Shown: positions 11,929 to 24,150, numbered from the stretch's first letter. The stretch is 64,000 nucleotides of DNA from Pleurodeles waltl (GCF_031143425.1 NC_090439.1:354820027-354884026), one strand, 5' to 3'. The notes: generated from the sequence alone by a model not told the origin. Translations and numbers: made by a program.

Positions 11929-12376
11929 GGCCCTCCTTACAATCCACCGCCCGCCAAGGTTGGACTGCCGAGCGGCCGCCTATGCAGCCGCAATCCTGCC
12001 GGCCACATTACAACAGCCCCGCTCGGCCGGCGGGCGGAAACAGAGTGTTGCAGCAGTGCAACGGGTGCAGCTGCACCCATCGCGCTTTTCATTGTCTGCT
12101 GTGCAGACAGTGAAAAGCAGGGTGGGGCTGTGCCTTGGGGCCCCTGCACTGCCTGTGCCAAGTGCACGGGCAATGCAGGGGCCCCCAGGAGCCCTGTGAC
12201 TCCCCTTCCCACCAGCCTTTCAATGGCGGTCTCTACCACCATGGACAGGCTGGCGGGAAGGGGAGTCATAACCCCAGGGCAGCGCTGGCGAATTATAACC
12301 GCCGGGACAACGACGGCAGTGCGACCGCGGCACTACCGCCGCAGTCATAATATGGCAAATTGTACCGCCAGCCTAC
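11929..12376. mobile_element. GC-rich MITE-like repeat
   Basis: Abruptly GC-rich island of about 450 bp in AT-rich surroundings, beginning GGCCCTCCTTACAATCCACC directly after TTA. It is rich in GCC/GGC repeats and inverted segments, for example the CAATGGCGGTCTCTACCACC region against the GGCTGGCGGGAAGGGGAGTC region. This resembles the many GC-rich MITEs of salamander genomes whose ends read GGCCCTC. The right end (about 12376) has no clear inverted copy of the left terminus, so it may be truncated. Open frames of up to 216 codons run across it but follow from the GC content. Confidence 0.45.
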
Positions 12377-13009
12377 AATCTTTGGCACTTATATTTGACC
12401 ACTCTTTCTATTTAAGATTCACCCATCCCTCATTTTCCCTGCCTGCTAACTATGCATTCAAAGATCACTACCCCATATTTGTTTCAGTAATTACAATCTT
12501 ATTTTTGACAAGATAGTTTTGAAGTTGTGTAACATTTTGCTGGAGGCCAATGGCTATGAGATCTAACAAAATTTGTATCCACAACATTCTACTTTGTTTG
12601 AATATGCTGATAAGCTTTAGGGGTGACGGGTGATTGATCCAGTCTAATCTCTGTAGCAAAATCTGCCATATAGAGATATGGTCATAACATACAATCTGGT
12701 ATATGAACAAGGCAATTGCACTGTTTACTAGGATGCTGTCACAGAAGGGATAACAAGCAGTTGTATGGTAATGATAGGATGCAAATTCATAGCAAAGTCA
12801 CAGCACGTAGTATCATCTCTGGCTTCTAGTATGGAGAAGTATCCAGGTGATATAGTCGCAATACACAATTAAAACATACCCATAGCCAGTGCACGCACCT
12901 CCATACAAGCCTAGCACTTTAGCAATGGGTGCTGGTGGAGCCGTTATAATAAACAAAAGCATAAAAGAAAGTTACATTGAATGAACTAAAACACTTTGAA
13001 GTTAATCAA
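12377..13009. other. unassigned sequence
   Basis: No coding or repeat features recognised. It ends at the inverted-repeat pair linked to the DIRS element. Confidence 0.4.
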
Positions 13010-13276
13010 ATCATTACTTACTGGTAAACGTCATTGCCCCGACTAAGGTCCACCTTCTCCTGGTCCTAACATGGTGAGGCGGTGCCGCCTCTTAGACAGA
13101 CGCTTCTCGTGTTAATCGGTCTTTTATTTTTTGTCCCTTTAAAGGCTCCTCCCTTCCTGTAAGTAACAGGTCATAATAGGAGTAAAACTGACAGGGAGAG
13201 AGGGAGGTACCCTGATTGAGATGAGGACAACTTTAATCAGGGTAATTAAGTTTACTGGTAAGTAATGATAACATTA
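13010..13276. repeat. inverted repeat pair at the 3' side of the DIRS element
   Basis: TCATTACTTACTGGTAAAC near 13011-13029 is repeated in inverse near 13247-13266 (GTTTACTGGTAAGTAATGAT), about 215 bp apart. The pair lies just beyond the recombinase C-terminus of the minus-strand DIRS element, where such elements carry inverted or split terminal repeats. Role inferred from position; the opposite end of the element was not found. Confidence 0.5.
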
Positions 13277-13284
13277 CCCCCTCA

Positions 13285-15962
13285 TAGGACCTCCTCGTCC
13301 CAGTCCAACCATTGTGAGGAAATCACAAGCGAAGAAGACCACATTTTACACCGTTTCTGAAATGCTCATGCATCCTTTATTAATCACAACAATTACTTCT
13401 TTGCTGCCTTTACCACACCAGACCAAAATTTTCCGTAGTGGAACTCATCACATCAAATCGAGAGTGATTAACAAATGTGTGATGGGATGCCCCGTGTGGC
13501 CTCTTTACAAATCTTCTAAATAGGAACCCACCTGCCTCTGCCCAAGAGGTAGAAACTGAGTTTGTAGAGCGACCTTGAACACTGGAAGGGGGAATCCTAT
13601 CCTGAGACTTATAACCTTGGAAGATATCCTGACTCACCCACCTGCTCAGAGTAGCAGGAGTAACCTTTTTACTTCTATTTACACTGCCAAAAGAGATAAA
13701 TATTAAATTGGACAACCTGAACTCCTTTGTTCGTTGTAGGTAAATGAGTAAGAATCGCTTGATGAACAACAAAAAAGGAAGTTCATCTCCTTCTTGAAAA
13801 ATCCAGAGCATTTTCTCCTGTTGCAAATGTAATTCTGAATTTACTTCTTTAGGAATGAACTTTGGATCAGGCCTAAGCACTAAGAAAAATCAGTAAATAC
13901 GGAAAACAAAACACCAGACACCCAAGCTCACCAGGCGCTTGGCAGAGGTTATTGCCAACAAAGGCGTTTTTGATTATACCTAAACAATATCTGCTTCTTC
14001 TAAAGGTTCAAATGGAGGAAGCTATAATCCCCTTAGGTCAGGAAGCAAATACCAAGTGGGAAGAATGGGCTGTGTGACTGGCTTACTCAAATAAAAACTT
14101 AGCAACAATCGAAGAGCTAATATAGTAATCTTATCCAAATCACCATTAGAACCTCTAAAAGCTTAAAAACCCCGCCGCTGGACTGACAGCATTGACGGGG
14201 ACAGATTCTTAAGGAAACCCTATCTTAGGAACTCAAAAATTTGAAAGGGATCCACCAACACTGTATCAAAACCCCTCTGAGAACACCCTTTAGCAAAGAA
14301 ACCCCATTTTATACAAAGACAGTATAGATTTCTTTCTAGACTGTTGGATATCTTTCACCGACTGATACAAGCACCCCATATGCTTCAAAACCAATCTCTC
14401 AAGTTCCAGACCATTAGGTTTAGCTTCTGAAAGTGTGCCAGCTGTAAAAGAAGGGACTAGAGAGGAGGGAAGATTTTGGAAGACTGAGATACCTTCCCTT
14501 GGACAGACTCAACAGAAGTGAAAACCACTGGTGTCATGGCCAGAAGGGAGCTACCAAAATCAGTAATACCCTCTCCTCCCGAATCTTCTGAAGCACCCTT
14601 GGGAGGAGGAGAATCAGAAGGAAGGCATCCAATAGTTCCTGGGGCCAGGGAACTGATAAGGCATCCACTGCCCAAACGTGTTGACAATTTACTTCAGTGG
14701 AAAAGACTGGCACCATTCCATTGTTAGAGCAGGCAAACATATCTATCCACGGGTTCCTGAATATTTGGCAAATCTGGAGAAACAGTGACAGAGAAAGATG
14801 GCCCCCTACTGAAGTTTTCGTCTCAGACTGCCTGGAAAATTCCCTTAGTGAAATCAGATTTTCCACTGCTCAAACACAAATCTGAATCGCCAAATTGTTT
14901 AAATGAGAATTCTTGGCATCCCCCTGTCAAATCAGATAACATCTTGCTACGTGATTGTCTCTACGAACCACCAAGTTCTTGCCTTTCAACCGGAGATGAA
15001 AAACCTTTACTGCTTCCCATACTGCTGTCAGTTCCCTGCAGTTGGAGGAATGGACCCTGTCCGCTGTAAACCTTTGAGCCTTGCATTCCAACTACCACAG
15101 GATTGCTTCCCAACCCCACAAGCTAGCATCCATTATCACTTGGACAAGTGACTGGAGCTGGAACTGAATTCCCTTCTCTGAGTTGGGCTTATGCAGCCAC
15201 CATTTTATTTCTTGGACAATTACAGAAGACCAGGGACTAAGACTTCAAAATTGGCTGAGTCTGGATTTCAATGACTTAAGCAGTAATTTATTGACGGCAT
15301 GAAGTGTAGACAAGCCCATGGGACTACAGCAGTCATGGCTGACAACAAGCCTTGGACTCTTAACCATGTCCTGTGGAAGGAAAACACCCCCTTTCTTGGT
15401 GTTGAAGATTGTTCCTATAAACTGATCTGTTGAGCCGGCTCCAGGTGAGACCTCTGGAAGTTCAACTTGAAACCCAGCTGTTGGAGAACAGTGGTAGATG
15501 CAGTCACCACTTCCTGATCCTGATGGAGAGAAGGAGCGGATATTAACCAATCATCCAATTAAGGAAAGATGAAAAAGCCTTTAAGCTGCAATAAAGCTGG
15601 GACTAATACCTTAGTGAAGGTCCATGGAGCTGTTGACAGGCTGAAAGGTATGACTTGAAACTGATAATGTTGTACTCCGACTGCAAACCTCAGGAATTGT
15701 TGACACAGTGGGTAGACTGTAATATGGAAGTATGTGTCCTCCACATTCATAGTTTCCAAGAAGCTTTAGTTCTTGATCAGCAAGATGATAGATTGAAGAA
15801 TAGGAATGCAAAAAGGTTCCATATTGACATATTTGTTTGGGGATTTCAGGTTCAGAAGCAGACGAAAAGAACAGTCCAGCTTTTTAACCAAAAAACAGAA
15901 TTGCATAAAAACACTTCATTTCTTGGTGAGGGGGCACTTGAAATAATGCCCTTTCAAGAGTA
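13285..15962 (-). pseudogene. DIRS-type retrotransposon: RT, RNase H, tyrosine recombinase
   Basis: Minus-strand element combining a reverse transcriptase with a tyrosine recombinase, the hallmark of DIRS-like elements. RT: QVPPHQEMKCFYAILFF near 15940-15890, then TYFHITVYPLCQQFLRF with HYQFQVIPFSLSTAPWTFTK (15735-15605) and LDDWLISAP near 15568-15540, the active-site motif. RNase H: VQVIMDASLWGWEA near 15125-15085. A block with LPRVLQKIREERVLLILVAPFWP follows (near 14610-14534). Recombinase: AITSAKR near 13970, LRPDPKFIPKEVNSELHL from 13877, LSRWVSQDIF and HHTFVNHSRFDV near 13460-13430. Two catalytic sites look lost: the H-x-x-R region reads GRSTNSVST and the tyrosine position reads HSRF. 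Stops and frameshifts are frequent, so the element is dead. No gag was found upstream. Confidence 0.82.
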
Positions 15963-16035
15963 ATTTTTCAAGTCCTGTGAACATGGCATCTGCCTTCGCC
16001 TTGACCCTTGATAACAGTGTAGAACAGAACAAGTC

Positions 16036-18147
16036 TGTTAGATCTGTCAGCTCTTGGTGTGGTTTCTCTATTTATTGGCTTCTGACCACCTGTTTTGATC
16101 CTGTGCTGAATTTTGCTTTTGCTGGTTTTAGGACTCTGGGCACTTTGCCACTGCTGACCAGTGCTGAAGTGGAAGTGCCCCCTGTTTAAATTGTATTGGT
16201 TATTGGCTTCTCCAAGATTGACATATTTGATTTACTAGTAAGTCCCTAGTATAGTGCACCATGTGTGCCCAGGGCCTGTAAATCAGATGCCTCTAGTTGG
16301 CCTGCAGCACTGATTGTGCCACCCTCATGAGTAGCCCTGTAAACATGTCAAGGACCAGCCACTGCAGTGTCTGTGTGTGCAGTTTTAAACTGCCATTTCC
16401 CTTTTACTACATGTAAGTCACCCCTAAGGTAGACCCAAGGCAGCCCCATGGGTAGGGGGGAGTGTTTTTAAAAGGTAGGGCATGTACTGGTGTGTTTTAC
16501 CTGTCCTGATAGGGAAAATACTACTAAATTCGGTTTCCACTATTGCAAGGCCTATCTGTCCCTTAAGTTAACATGGTTATTGACTTGAAATATCTGTAAG
16601 TATAATTTCCTATTAGGAGCAGATCGAGATGTGGAGTTTAGGGTCTCTGAACTGACAATTTAAAAATACATCTTTTGGTGAAGTTGTTTTTTAGATTGTA
16701 ATTTTGAAAATGCCACTGTGGGCATTTTCTTGCTTAACAATTCTGATTCTGTGCCTCTGCCTGCCTGTGGAATACACGTCAGGATGACAGTTGGGCTGTT
16801 TGTGAATTCACTCTAGACAGTAATACAGGGGGAGCTGAGGTGTTCCCTGCATATCCTGGTGGGTCTTTCAGGGCTAGAGTGGTGGGAGGAGTGGACACTT
16901 GCACCTGAATAGGGCTGTGCCTGTCCTTATAAAAACCAGACTCCAAGCCCCTGGAGTATGCCTGGGGTCAGGGCAGGAAAGGCAGAATCTTGTGCGCTAC
17001 AAAGTCTTTTCTTTGAAGTTTGCTTAGTTCAAAGACAGAAATTAGAATAAGTACTGGACTTCTGAAACTACAACTTTAGAATCCTTCTGGACCAAGCACA
17101 TTCTGCCAGGACAAAGAGCTGGATGCTGTAGGAGGGACAGCCACTCTGCCTGTTGCTTTGTTGTGCTGGGAGTGAAAGGATTGAGCTTTGTTTTCTACAT
17201 GCTACTTTCCAAGGTTCTCCAAGGGCTTGAACTAAGCTTGCCTCCTGCTAAGAAGTCTCAGAGACATCAAAGACTTCATTTACCAGTTTCTAGCCTCGTC
17301 TGCTGAGAGTCCTGACTTGCTAGGTGGTGCCAAATCCAGTCCCTGGGCTATTGGAAGTAGAAACTGGTTTCCTGGGGAAGAAATTCCAAACATTGAAATG
17401 CTGCGGATGAAAATTGACGCATCCGCTGGCTTGCAGCAGAACAATCGACGCAGCGCCTGCCTTGCAGTGGAAGAATCAACGCAGCGCCTACAGGATCGAC
17501 ACAGCACTGTGGCTTCTTCATCAACGTATGTTTGGATTTTCCACGCATCATACCTGGGGGTAATTTTTGCATTGACGCCATGCCACAGCAAGGAATCAAG
17601 GCTGCATGACCAGAAACCAACGCATCATCTCTCCTGCGGGCAGAGAACTGATGCATCACATCCCCTGCCAGTAAGGAACCGACTCATCGGCTCTCCTGCA
17701 AAGAGAGAATTGACACATCACCTCTGTAAGGAACCAACGCTTCACCTCCCCTGTGCAGTAAGGAACTGATGCATCGCTTTATTTTCCCACCTTATCTCCT
17801 CTGCAAAATGCATCATCTCTGTTTTTGATGCATCCCAGGTTTTTTTTAAAGTGATATCTTGGCTTGGTATGTTGGATCTTTGTCATTTTGGCCTTGCTTT
17901 ATTCAGATAAATATTGGCTATTTTTAAACCGGTGTTGAGTACTTTTGTGGTGTTTTCACTTTGTTACTGTATGTGTGTGTTCAAATACTTTACACATTGC
18001 CTCTGAGATAAGCCTCACTGCTTGAGCTAAATTGCCAAGGGGGTGAGCAGATGTTATCTTAGGTGTGTGACTCCCTTACCCTGACTGGAGTGAGTGTTCC
18101 TACTTGGACAGTGTGTAAACTACCAACTAGAGACCTCATTCTTAACA
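16036..18147 (+). mobile_element. probable solo LTR (long-LTR retrotransposon)
   Basis: A 2.1-kb unit starting TGTTAGATCTG and ending CTTAACA, giving TG...CA ends with an imperfect terminal inverted repeat. The sequence matches in style a long LTR family I associate with salamanders: GGTTTTAGGACTCTGGGCAC near the start, then a stretch with TAAGTCACCCCTAAGGTAG. A diverged relative lies at 33370-34040, sharing the GACTCTG/GAACTCTGAGCA...CCCTGCTAACC and GTAAATCACCCCTAAG blocks. No primer-binding site follows the right end and flanking 4-5 bp do not match (AAGTC against ATGTT), so a solo LTR with eroded or absent duplication is the simplest reading. Open frames inside, including 150 codons at 17317-17769, look incidental. 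Confidence 0.55.
17410..17790 (+). repeat. degenerate GACGCA/AACGCATC periodic tract
   Basis: Inside the LTR, short motifs of the form (A/T)(T/C)(C/G)A(C/A)GCA recur about every 30-40 bp: TTGACGCATC, ATCGACGCAG, ATCAACGCAG, ATCGACACAG, CCAACGCATC, CTGATGCATC, CCGACTCATC, TTGACACATC, CCAACGCTTC. Many differ by CpG-to-TpG changes, as expected from decay of methylated sites. From about 17625 the unit includes TCTCCTGC..AGAGAA(C/T)TGA. Confidence 0.6.
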
Positions 18148-18360
18148 ATGTTCCTTGTAGGGAACACTGCTTTAGGTATATGTAATCCTTTTCAGTAGTG
18201 TGCACTCAGATCTACTAACCCGGATACTCAGATACTTTATCGTAGTGGGTGCAGAGCACTTGTGGTCTGTCTTGGCCTTTTGTCTCTCTAATTGAGTAGC
18301 TGCATGACTTACCTCAGCTTACATTCAGTCCTGAGGGACTACTAAAATCTTCTTTAAAAA
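18148..18360. other. unassigned flank of the solo LTR
   Basis: No primer-binding site or coding sequence; probably old retrotransposon or host sequence. Confidence 0.3.
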
Positions 18361-18830
18361 CAACAAGGTGATGAATGGAATGCTTGAACTAATCTCAGCC
18401 ACTGGCAATCATTTGGGCAACATCCCAAACCACAGTTTTTCACCCACCATGCCACCTCAGTTTTGGCCCAGCTATGTGCAAATCATTCTTGACGTTGTTC
18501 CTTATGGGAAGAATGTAGCCCAAACTGTCATGCCAGGTCATCCCTGAGCTGGAACACAAGCGATCTAGGACCATTTTCACCCTAGTTAAGGATGTTCAGC
18601 CAGGTATAGCTTGGTTCCAGTGAAACAGTGATCCCTGGACCCAGGTCTGGCGCATTTAGGGCATCAAATGCAAAAACAATAAGATGATGGAAGGAATTAA
18701 TCTGAGCCACTGGCATTCACTCAGGGCCGCATCCTAAACTGTCATTTTTCACCCACCATGACACCTCATTTTGGACCCAGCCATACGCAAATCAGTCTTG
18801 ACCTGTTCCTAATGCCTGAGCAACTTATCA
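18361..18830 (+). repeat. short interspersed repeat, tandemly duplicated
   Basis: A unit beginning AACAAGGTGATGAATGGAATGC at about 18361 is repeated at about 18673 (AACAATAAGATGATGGAAGGAA). Both continue with ATCTGAGCCACTGGCA.TCA, TTTTTCACCCACCATG.CACCTCA and CAGC.AT..GCAAATCA.TCTTGAC. The same start recurs at 31993 and, inverted, at about 32082-32128. This marks a dispersed repeat family; a SINE-like origin is possible, but I see no clear RNA polymerase III boxes. Confidence 0.65.
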
Positions 18831-18834
18831 TTTA

Positions 18835-19700
18835 TATGTAGCAAGATATGTAAGCAACTCCATCAGTTTGTATCCCCGGATAACAGTGTCCCTGCTGAAA
18901 CATCAGGGACCGTTATTTCTTTTGCCAAAGCACATAATACAGGGGAAAGTGGACAATCCTGCCAAGTGCCCCTTCCAACAATGCAGGGTTATGAAATTGC
19001 ATTACCCGTTTAGACTCTGGCCACTAGTATATATTACTTTGGTCCACTTCCGAAACCTGTGGCCCAGCCCCAATGCCAAACATTGCTGCATATAAAAAGT
19101 CCCACTGGAGGGAATCCAATGTCTTTTCAGCGTCAATAGATAATAATAAGACCATAGGGTATGTAGTCAGATGGTCATTCAACTTGTATTAGCCTCCTAA
19201 TGTTGAGTGTAGTGCTGTGCTTAGGGATGAACCCATTTTGATCAGGGTGGACAATGTCACACACTCTAGGGAGCAGCCTTTTCACTAAAATGTTGTTTAG
19301 GATTTTGTAATCGATATTGAGCATTGACAATGGTTGGTAAAAGAATACTTGTGTTGTACCTTTCTTCTGCTATGACTGCTTCCATCATCATGTGGGGCAG
19401 TGAACCTACATTCCTGGATTCATTAAAGTCCCTTGCTAGTCTGGGGGCCAAAATATCTATGAGCACCATATAGAATTCAATCAGTAGCCCACCAGATCTG
19501 GGTGCCTTGCCTCTCGCCAACCCCTTCACAGGCACCTTCTCCTCCTAGACTGCTATTTCATCACCTGGAAAGGCTGTTTCCCCCTGCCTGAGATTGGGGG
19601 CAGAGGCAGGCTTTACGTTGTCAAATATTCCTGGATGACAATTGGTGTCCATCGTAGTAGATCATAAATGGTGCATTTACCTTGGGTTGAGAATATACCA
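18835..19700 (-). pseudogene. L1 ORF2 reverse transcriptase fragment
   Basis: Minus-strand remnant of LINE-1-type RT, 5' and 3' truncated. VKGLARGKAPRSGGLLIEFY (near 19535-19475) matches the palm-proximal block present in both other L1 copies here (the one at 50.6 kb reads ARGKTSGPDGLPVEFYASY). It continues as LAPRLARDFNESRNVGSLP, then IDYKILNN near 19310-19285, DIVHPDQNGFIPKH near 19255-19215, and PLSPVLCALAKE near 18945-18905. Frames change and stops occur. The catalytic YADD block lies beyond the left end and is missing. Independent of the L1 copies at 37-42 kb and 47-55 kb. Confidence 0.75.
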
Positions 19701-19995
19701 TTTTGCTCCCTCGCTGTGTAAACGTGTAGCATTTTAACAGTTATTTGTTCCCGGTTAAAAAGCCAGGCCAACGACTTCCTGGTTAGAGTTGTTCCCTCTA
19801 AATGTAAGACCTACAAGCATTCCCATTCAGTCGGTCCTTCAGTCACGTCAACTTTTCCTTTTCAAGCCTGGAGGGGCTCCAGCCACATACCACCATCACA
19901 AAGTCCTTTTCAAAATGGGGCTCCTGCTCTTATTTAGTAATGTCACATTGACATGCTGTGCTCTTATTCCAAACCTTTTAGCAATGCAGTACCCC

Positions 19996-20070
19996 AGTGG
20001 TTCCCAAACATTTTCTACCCACAGCTCCCTTGACATACTGGGCTTTAGCGGCGGCTCCCCATTATGTTAG
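19996..20070 (+). mobile_element. hAT-type terminal repeat relic
   Basis: CAGTGGTTCCCAAACATTTTC followed by a CACAGCTCCC segment matches the terminal style of small hAT/Charlie-derived MITEs in vertebrates. Only this end is recognisable; a partner end was not located with confidence, and no 8-bp duplication could be confirmed. Confidence 0.45.
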
Positions 20071-21994
20071 GGTTTTTATTTTTTGGCTGGTGGGGTGATG
20101 TAATCCCAGATTACGGAGTATTTCTGTTTTTCTCCCTGAAAATAACTGGGATGAAGCAGATGAAGGTATTGTCATTATAGATATAACAAAATAAAAATAA
20201 AACAGTTTAATAGAAAATGTGATTGGCTGAGTGAGAAACAATACTCTTGAGCACTGGGGTCTGCATGCCATATGGAATTTGTTTAAACTACTTATTTAAA
20301 TAATTGCTTTTGGTGACCACAGTGTATGCAATTTGCAGGAGGACTTCCCATTTTAAATAACTTCCACCCCACCCTCAGTTACTACTGTTGTATCAAAACA
20401 TATTAAATTGTGTTTTGTTTCTGTAGTAAATACTGAAAAAATAATTGATTGGGCAAGCCCGTATTTTCTTTCACTTTGAAGATTTTTTAAGCCATTTATT
20501 GCTACTATTGTATTTTCAGTTTTGCCACCACTATTGAATATCATGATACAGTTCATTAGATTATGGCCAATACTGTTTGTGTGATGTGTATATGATTTTC
20601 AAAGGAAGCCATCGCCGGTTAAAAAGGATTTCTTTGGCTATTTTATTATTGCATGGGAAGTTGAAAAGACATTCACCTGCCCATTATAAGGATTATACAT
20701 ACAATGGACATTGTGCCTTCATTTTGCATTCAAGAAGGAGGGTGTGTTGGATGTTGATGTAATGTTATTATAGCATGCCATCACTATTGATGATTTTGCA
20801 ATGCACAATGTTCACTTTGATTGAGCCCGCATTTGCTGCTCTGTCTCATTTCCATCTGGATATCTGCCTAAAAGCAGTGTTCCAAATATTGTGTTCACTT
20901 AGTTTGCAAGATTCTGTGAAAACCTATTGCACTGTTCAGCGTAATCATTTTCAAAGTTCTGTGCCTATTCTGCCATCTTGTGATTACAGCCTGTAACATA
21001 TTTTCAAAAATAATTTTTTTGTGAAACAAACAGAACAGGCCTTGAAGGTGACAATAACACTTTTCCTGATATTCCACATGTATTCCATTTACGAATTCAA
21101 TCACAAACTAGGGTTAGGGTCCACAGTGAAATTCTGAGTAACTTTAATGAGGTCAGTTTGTTGGACTAGCTCTAAAAACTGCTCCCTTTTCGAAGACCAC
21201 TTCTCAGGTACTTGTCATATTCACCTCTAGCCATCACAAGCTCCTCAGCATGGTCAGACTTCAATTTAATAATAAGCTATACATGGTGGAAACGCCTAAG
21301 CAATGTCCTGCTAATGGGGAAGGCAGAGCTTATACCACCCAGCTAACTGAACCAAGCCAATTATCAATGCCATGATTTGTACATGTTAGATTCGTTTTTC
21401 ACAGGCACAGAATGTCTGGACTCACTTGTTAAGTACATGCTCGTAGCCGGAGTCTTTGTATCCATGATGCTGATGCCAAGTCCGGGGGACACAGAAAAGC
21501 TCTTCCACAGCAGGGATCACTCTGATATTAAGTTCAGTCCCTGCTCCGGGCACAGGCTGTCATGATCCCGGAGGAGGCGGAGGCAAGAGACCCGTCAAGA
21601 CCAGGCTGCAAAGGGTCAATAAATCACACCTCCATGTGTTATTCCTAGCAACAGATAGTTTCCATTAATGTGTTTTTAGTATTTTCAAGTGTGTGCTTTA
21701 AGAAATATTTGAACAGAAATATTTACTCTTTACCAAGTGGGCATTGAGTTAGAATAGTAAAAACACACTTCCCTGGAGCGGAGGGCTTGTCCTTTTGAAT
21801 GTAGAGAGTGTGTGGGTGCACACGCATGTCTCCCCCTGCGTAAACATCAAGGCACTGCTGTTGCTCTGACAGCATTTTTCTCAAAATTGTTACGGTTTCA
21901 GGAAAGTGATTCATCAAAGCTTTGACAGAATCGCCCTGTGCCTCAGCTTCTCGAGAGTAAGGCCTGCAGTACGGGTTTGCTTAATTTTGTTGTG
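20071..21994. other. unassigned sequence
   Basis: AT-rich and non-coding in appearance. Open frames are short and carry no motif. Around 21550-21620 a slightly GC-richer stretch has no family I can name. Confidence 0.4.
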
Positions 21995-22079
21995 CAGTGG
22001 CTCCCAAACTGTGTGCGGCGCCCCTGGCTAGTTTTGACGGTACACCAGGGAGTCGTGGCGCACAGATTGGGAACCACTG
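21995..22079. mobile_element. short hAT-like palindromic MITE
   Basis: An 85-bp element whose ends are inverted copies: CAGTGGCTCCCAAACTGTG at the left and CACAGATTGGGAACCACTG at the right. The middle (GCGGCGCCCCTGGC...CCAGGGAGTCGTGGCGC) is also partly self-complementary, so the whole unit folds into one hairpin. CAGTGG termini are typical of hAT MITEs. The flanks do not show a clear 8-bp duplication. Confidence 0.7.
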
Positions 22080-22829
22080 CCTTAGAGGATCTTTGTAAAT
22101 GCTGAAGATCACAGAGGAGGCTGTGAATCTTTGTGGGCTTCACATGTGACTTATTTATCTGCTTGAGGGCACATAGATAGATTAGTGTATGTTAGTTAGT
22201 AGATAAACACAAGTAAAGCTTTATCTTTAATACAGTACTGATCTGTCATTACACAAGCAAACTCTCTGGTATTCAAAAGCTGACCAGGTTAAAATAGGGC
22301 ACAACCTACTCCATGAATTAAAAACCTGGAAAGAGGATGCCCAAATGACAAAACTGCAGGATTCCTTCCAGCCAACAACTACCAGCCGTAGAGGTGTGTG
22401 GGCAGTGGTCTCTGCTTCTTTTCCTAACCTTAACATCTCCAAGGAAGCTAGCCAACACAGAAACCCACCAAAGTAATCCAAACAAGTCATGGTTCTTGAT
22501 GGGAGTTAGATTAAAAAAGGAACTATAGAAGATTTGGAGACAAGTGGGTGGAAGCCGCTTAAAATCAGTAACCCTTGTTGCTCAGAACCTCAGACCACAC
22601 AAAACACTTGCATGGGAGGCAAAGCAAGCATCAAAAAGATCAAGAATGGATCACATTGTTGGCCATATGTAAATCTAAGGATGCACAAAGTTTCCTGGTT
22701 TATGTAAATTCAATTGATGATCTGCCTTTTAAAATGTAGGAAACAATAGCCCAACCATCCTGTGGTAAAAGCATTTTATATCGCTATATCGTGATAGGAG
22801 GAAGAAGAGCCCATAGATATAAGTGGAAT
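22080..22829. other. unassigned sequence
   Basis: No coding or repeat structure recognised before the RT remnant that starts near 22830. Confidence 0.35.
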
Positions 22830-24150
22830 GGCGCTCCTTGAGTTCTGACAAGGAGCCATCTGCATTATTGCGCACATTGAAACTGATTGCTAGATGTATC
22901 ATCAAAGACGGATCAAAAGTTGCCCCAGGATCGAATGGGCTCCCAGCTTCAATTTATAAAACAGATATTGATTTCCGGCTACACTGGTTACCTTATTCAA
23001 TGCCTGTAATTTCTCAAGTCTGATACATGTTTTTGGAAAGGATCAATTCTCTTCCCACTACATAAAAAAGGCTCAAGATCTGACATATCTAGTGACTGAA
23101 TATTCACATTGCCTAATAAAGAGACTAAAATGTACGCTACTCTGCTTTTTAATGATCTCATATTCCTGGCAGTAGAGAAAGACTTTATCCATTGGTACCA
23201 CACAGGCTTCTGGGAGAATAATGGCACTATTAAAAAATATTAAGGCACTCTCTACTTTAATAAACACATTTAGACACCTTCCATTTTAAAACTCCATGCT
23301 TGTTCATCAATTTTAAAACTGCCTTTGATAGCATTGTCCCAAATAAACTCACCTCTTGGGGGATCAATCAAATGCTGTGAAAGGCTATACAGTCATTACA
23401 CATGGATACTTGAATTATGGTCAAGCTTTGCAATACCTTCTCTTTTTGAAGGGAAATTTTCACCAATAGAGGCCTTAAAGTGTTTTAATCTCAACTCTAT
23501 TTAATCTTCATGCCTTAGATATTGCAAAAGCATTGGCAAATTCTAGATCATGTGCATTAAACGTAAGCAGTACTCCACTACAAATTCTCATGTATACAGA
23601 AGATACACTCATTTGATTTCATACCACCAGCATGGTTCTGCAAATAACCCTTAGAGAGCTAGAAGTCTACTGTATTGACAACCATTTAGTAGTGAACAAC
23701 AGAAAATCTAATGTGCTGTTCTTTGTTTGAAGGAAACCAAAGAAAACCAAAGGGCCACTAAACAATGATCAAATAGCACTGACTGGTTTGTGCAAATACC
23801 AGGTTGTTTAGTTTTAAAGCACAGTATAGTCAAAGAAAAGAACAGTTTAATCCCAAAGTTACAGCCACCAATTTAACGTTTGCGATGCTGAAAATAGCCA
23901 GTAACATACCTGGCCCATCAACTAAGCAATTGCTTGATGTTATAGAAGCAAAAAGTATATCACCTTATAGCCCACCCCTGTGAAGTACTTCCTGCTCATC
24001 AGACTACTTGGATGAACACGCCTCAATACAATTTACATAAATTACTTTTTTCCCATCTATCAGCTACCTCACAGGCACAAGTTTTAAACAATCTATTCAG
24101 AAAGCATCCTTCATTTTAAATGTCTGATATCTATTTAAGACTTCAAAGCA
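22830..24150 (+). pseudogene. non-LTR retrotransposon RT remnant
   Basis: Plus-strand, heavily decayed reverse transcriptase. APGSNGLPASIYKTDID (near 22925-22970) is the GPDGLP-type block. KMYATLLFNDLI with WYHTGFWE (near 23125-23220) corresponds to the block before the first catalytic Asp. FINFKTAFDSIVPNKL (near 23300-23350) carries that Asp in an F-x-x-A-F-D motif. LMYTEDTLI (near 23588-23615) is the YADD position, changed to YTED. ALRELEVYCIDNHLVVNNRKSNVLFF (split here into shorter blocks in different frames) then follows near 23640-23730. Numerous stops and frameshifts. It is neither the L1 nor the L2/CR1 lineage seen elsewhere in the window; I cannot name the clade from sight. Confidence 0.7.

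Noticed and set aside
11866..12516. A 216-codon open frame on plus
   Set aside because: It runs through a GC-rich MITE-like island, has overlapping long frames on both strands, and shows no domain. Long frames are expected from GC content alone.
17317..17769. A 150-codon open frame on plus with repeated HxxS/T motifs
   Set aside because: It coincides with the degenerate GACGCA tract of an LTR; the apparent protein repeat is the DNA repeat in translation.
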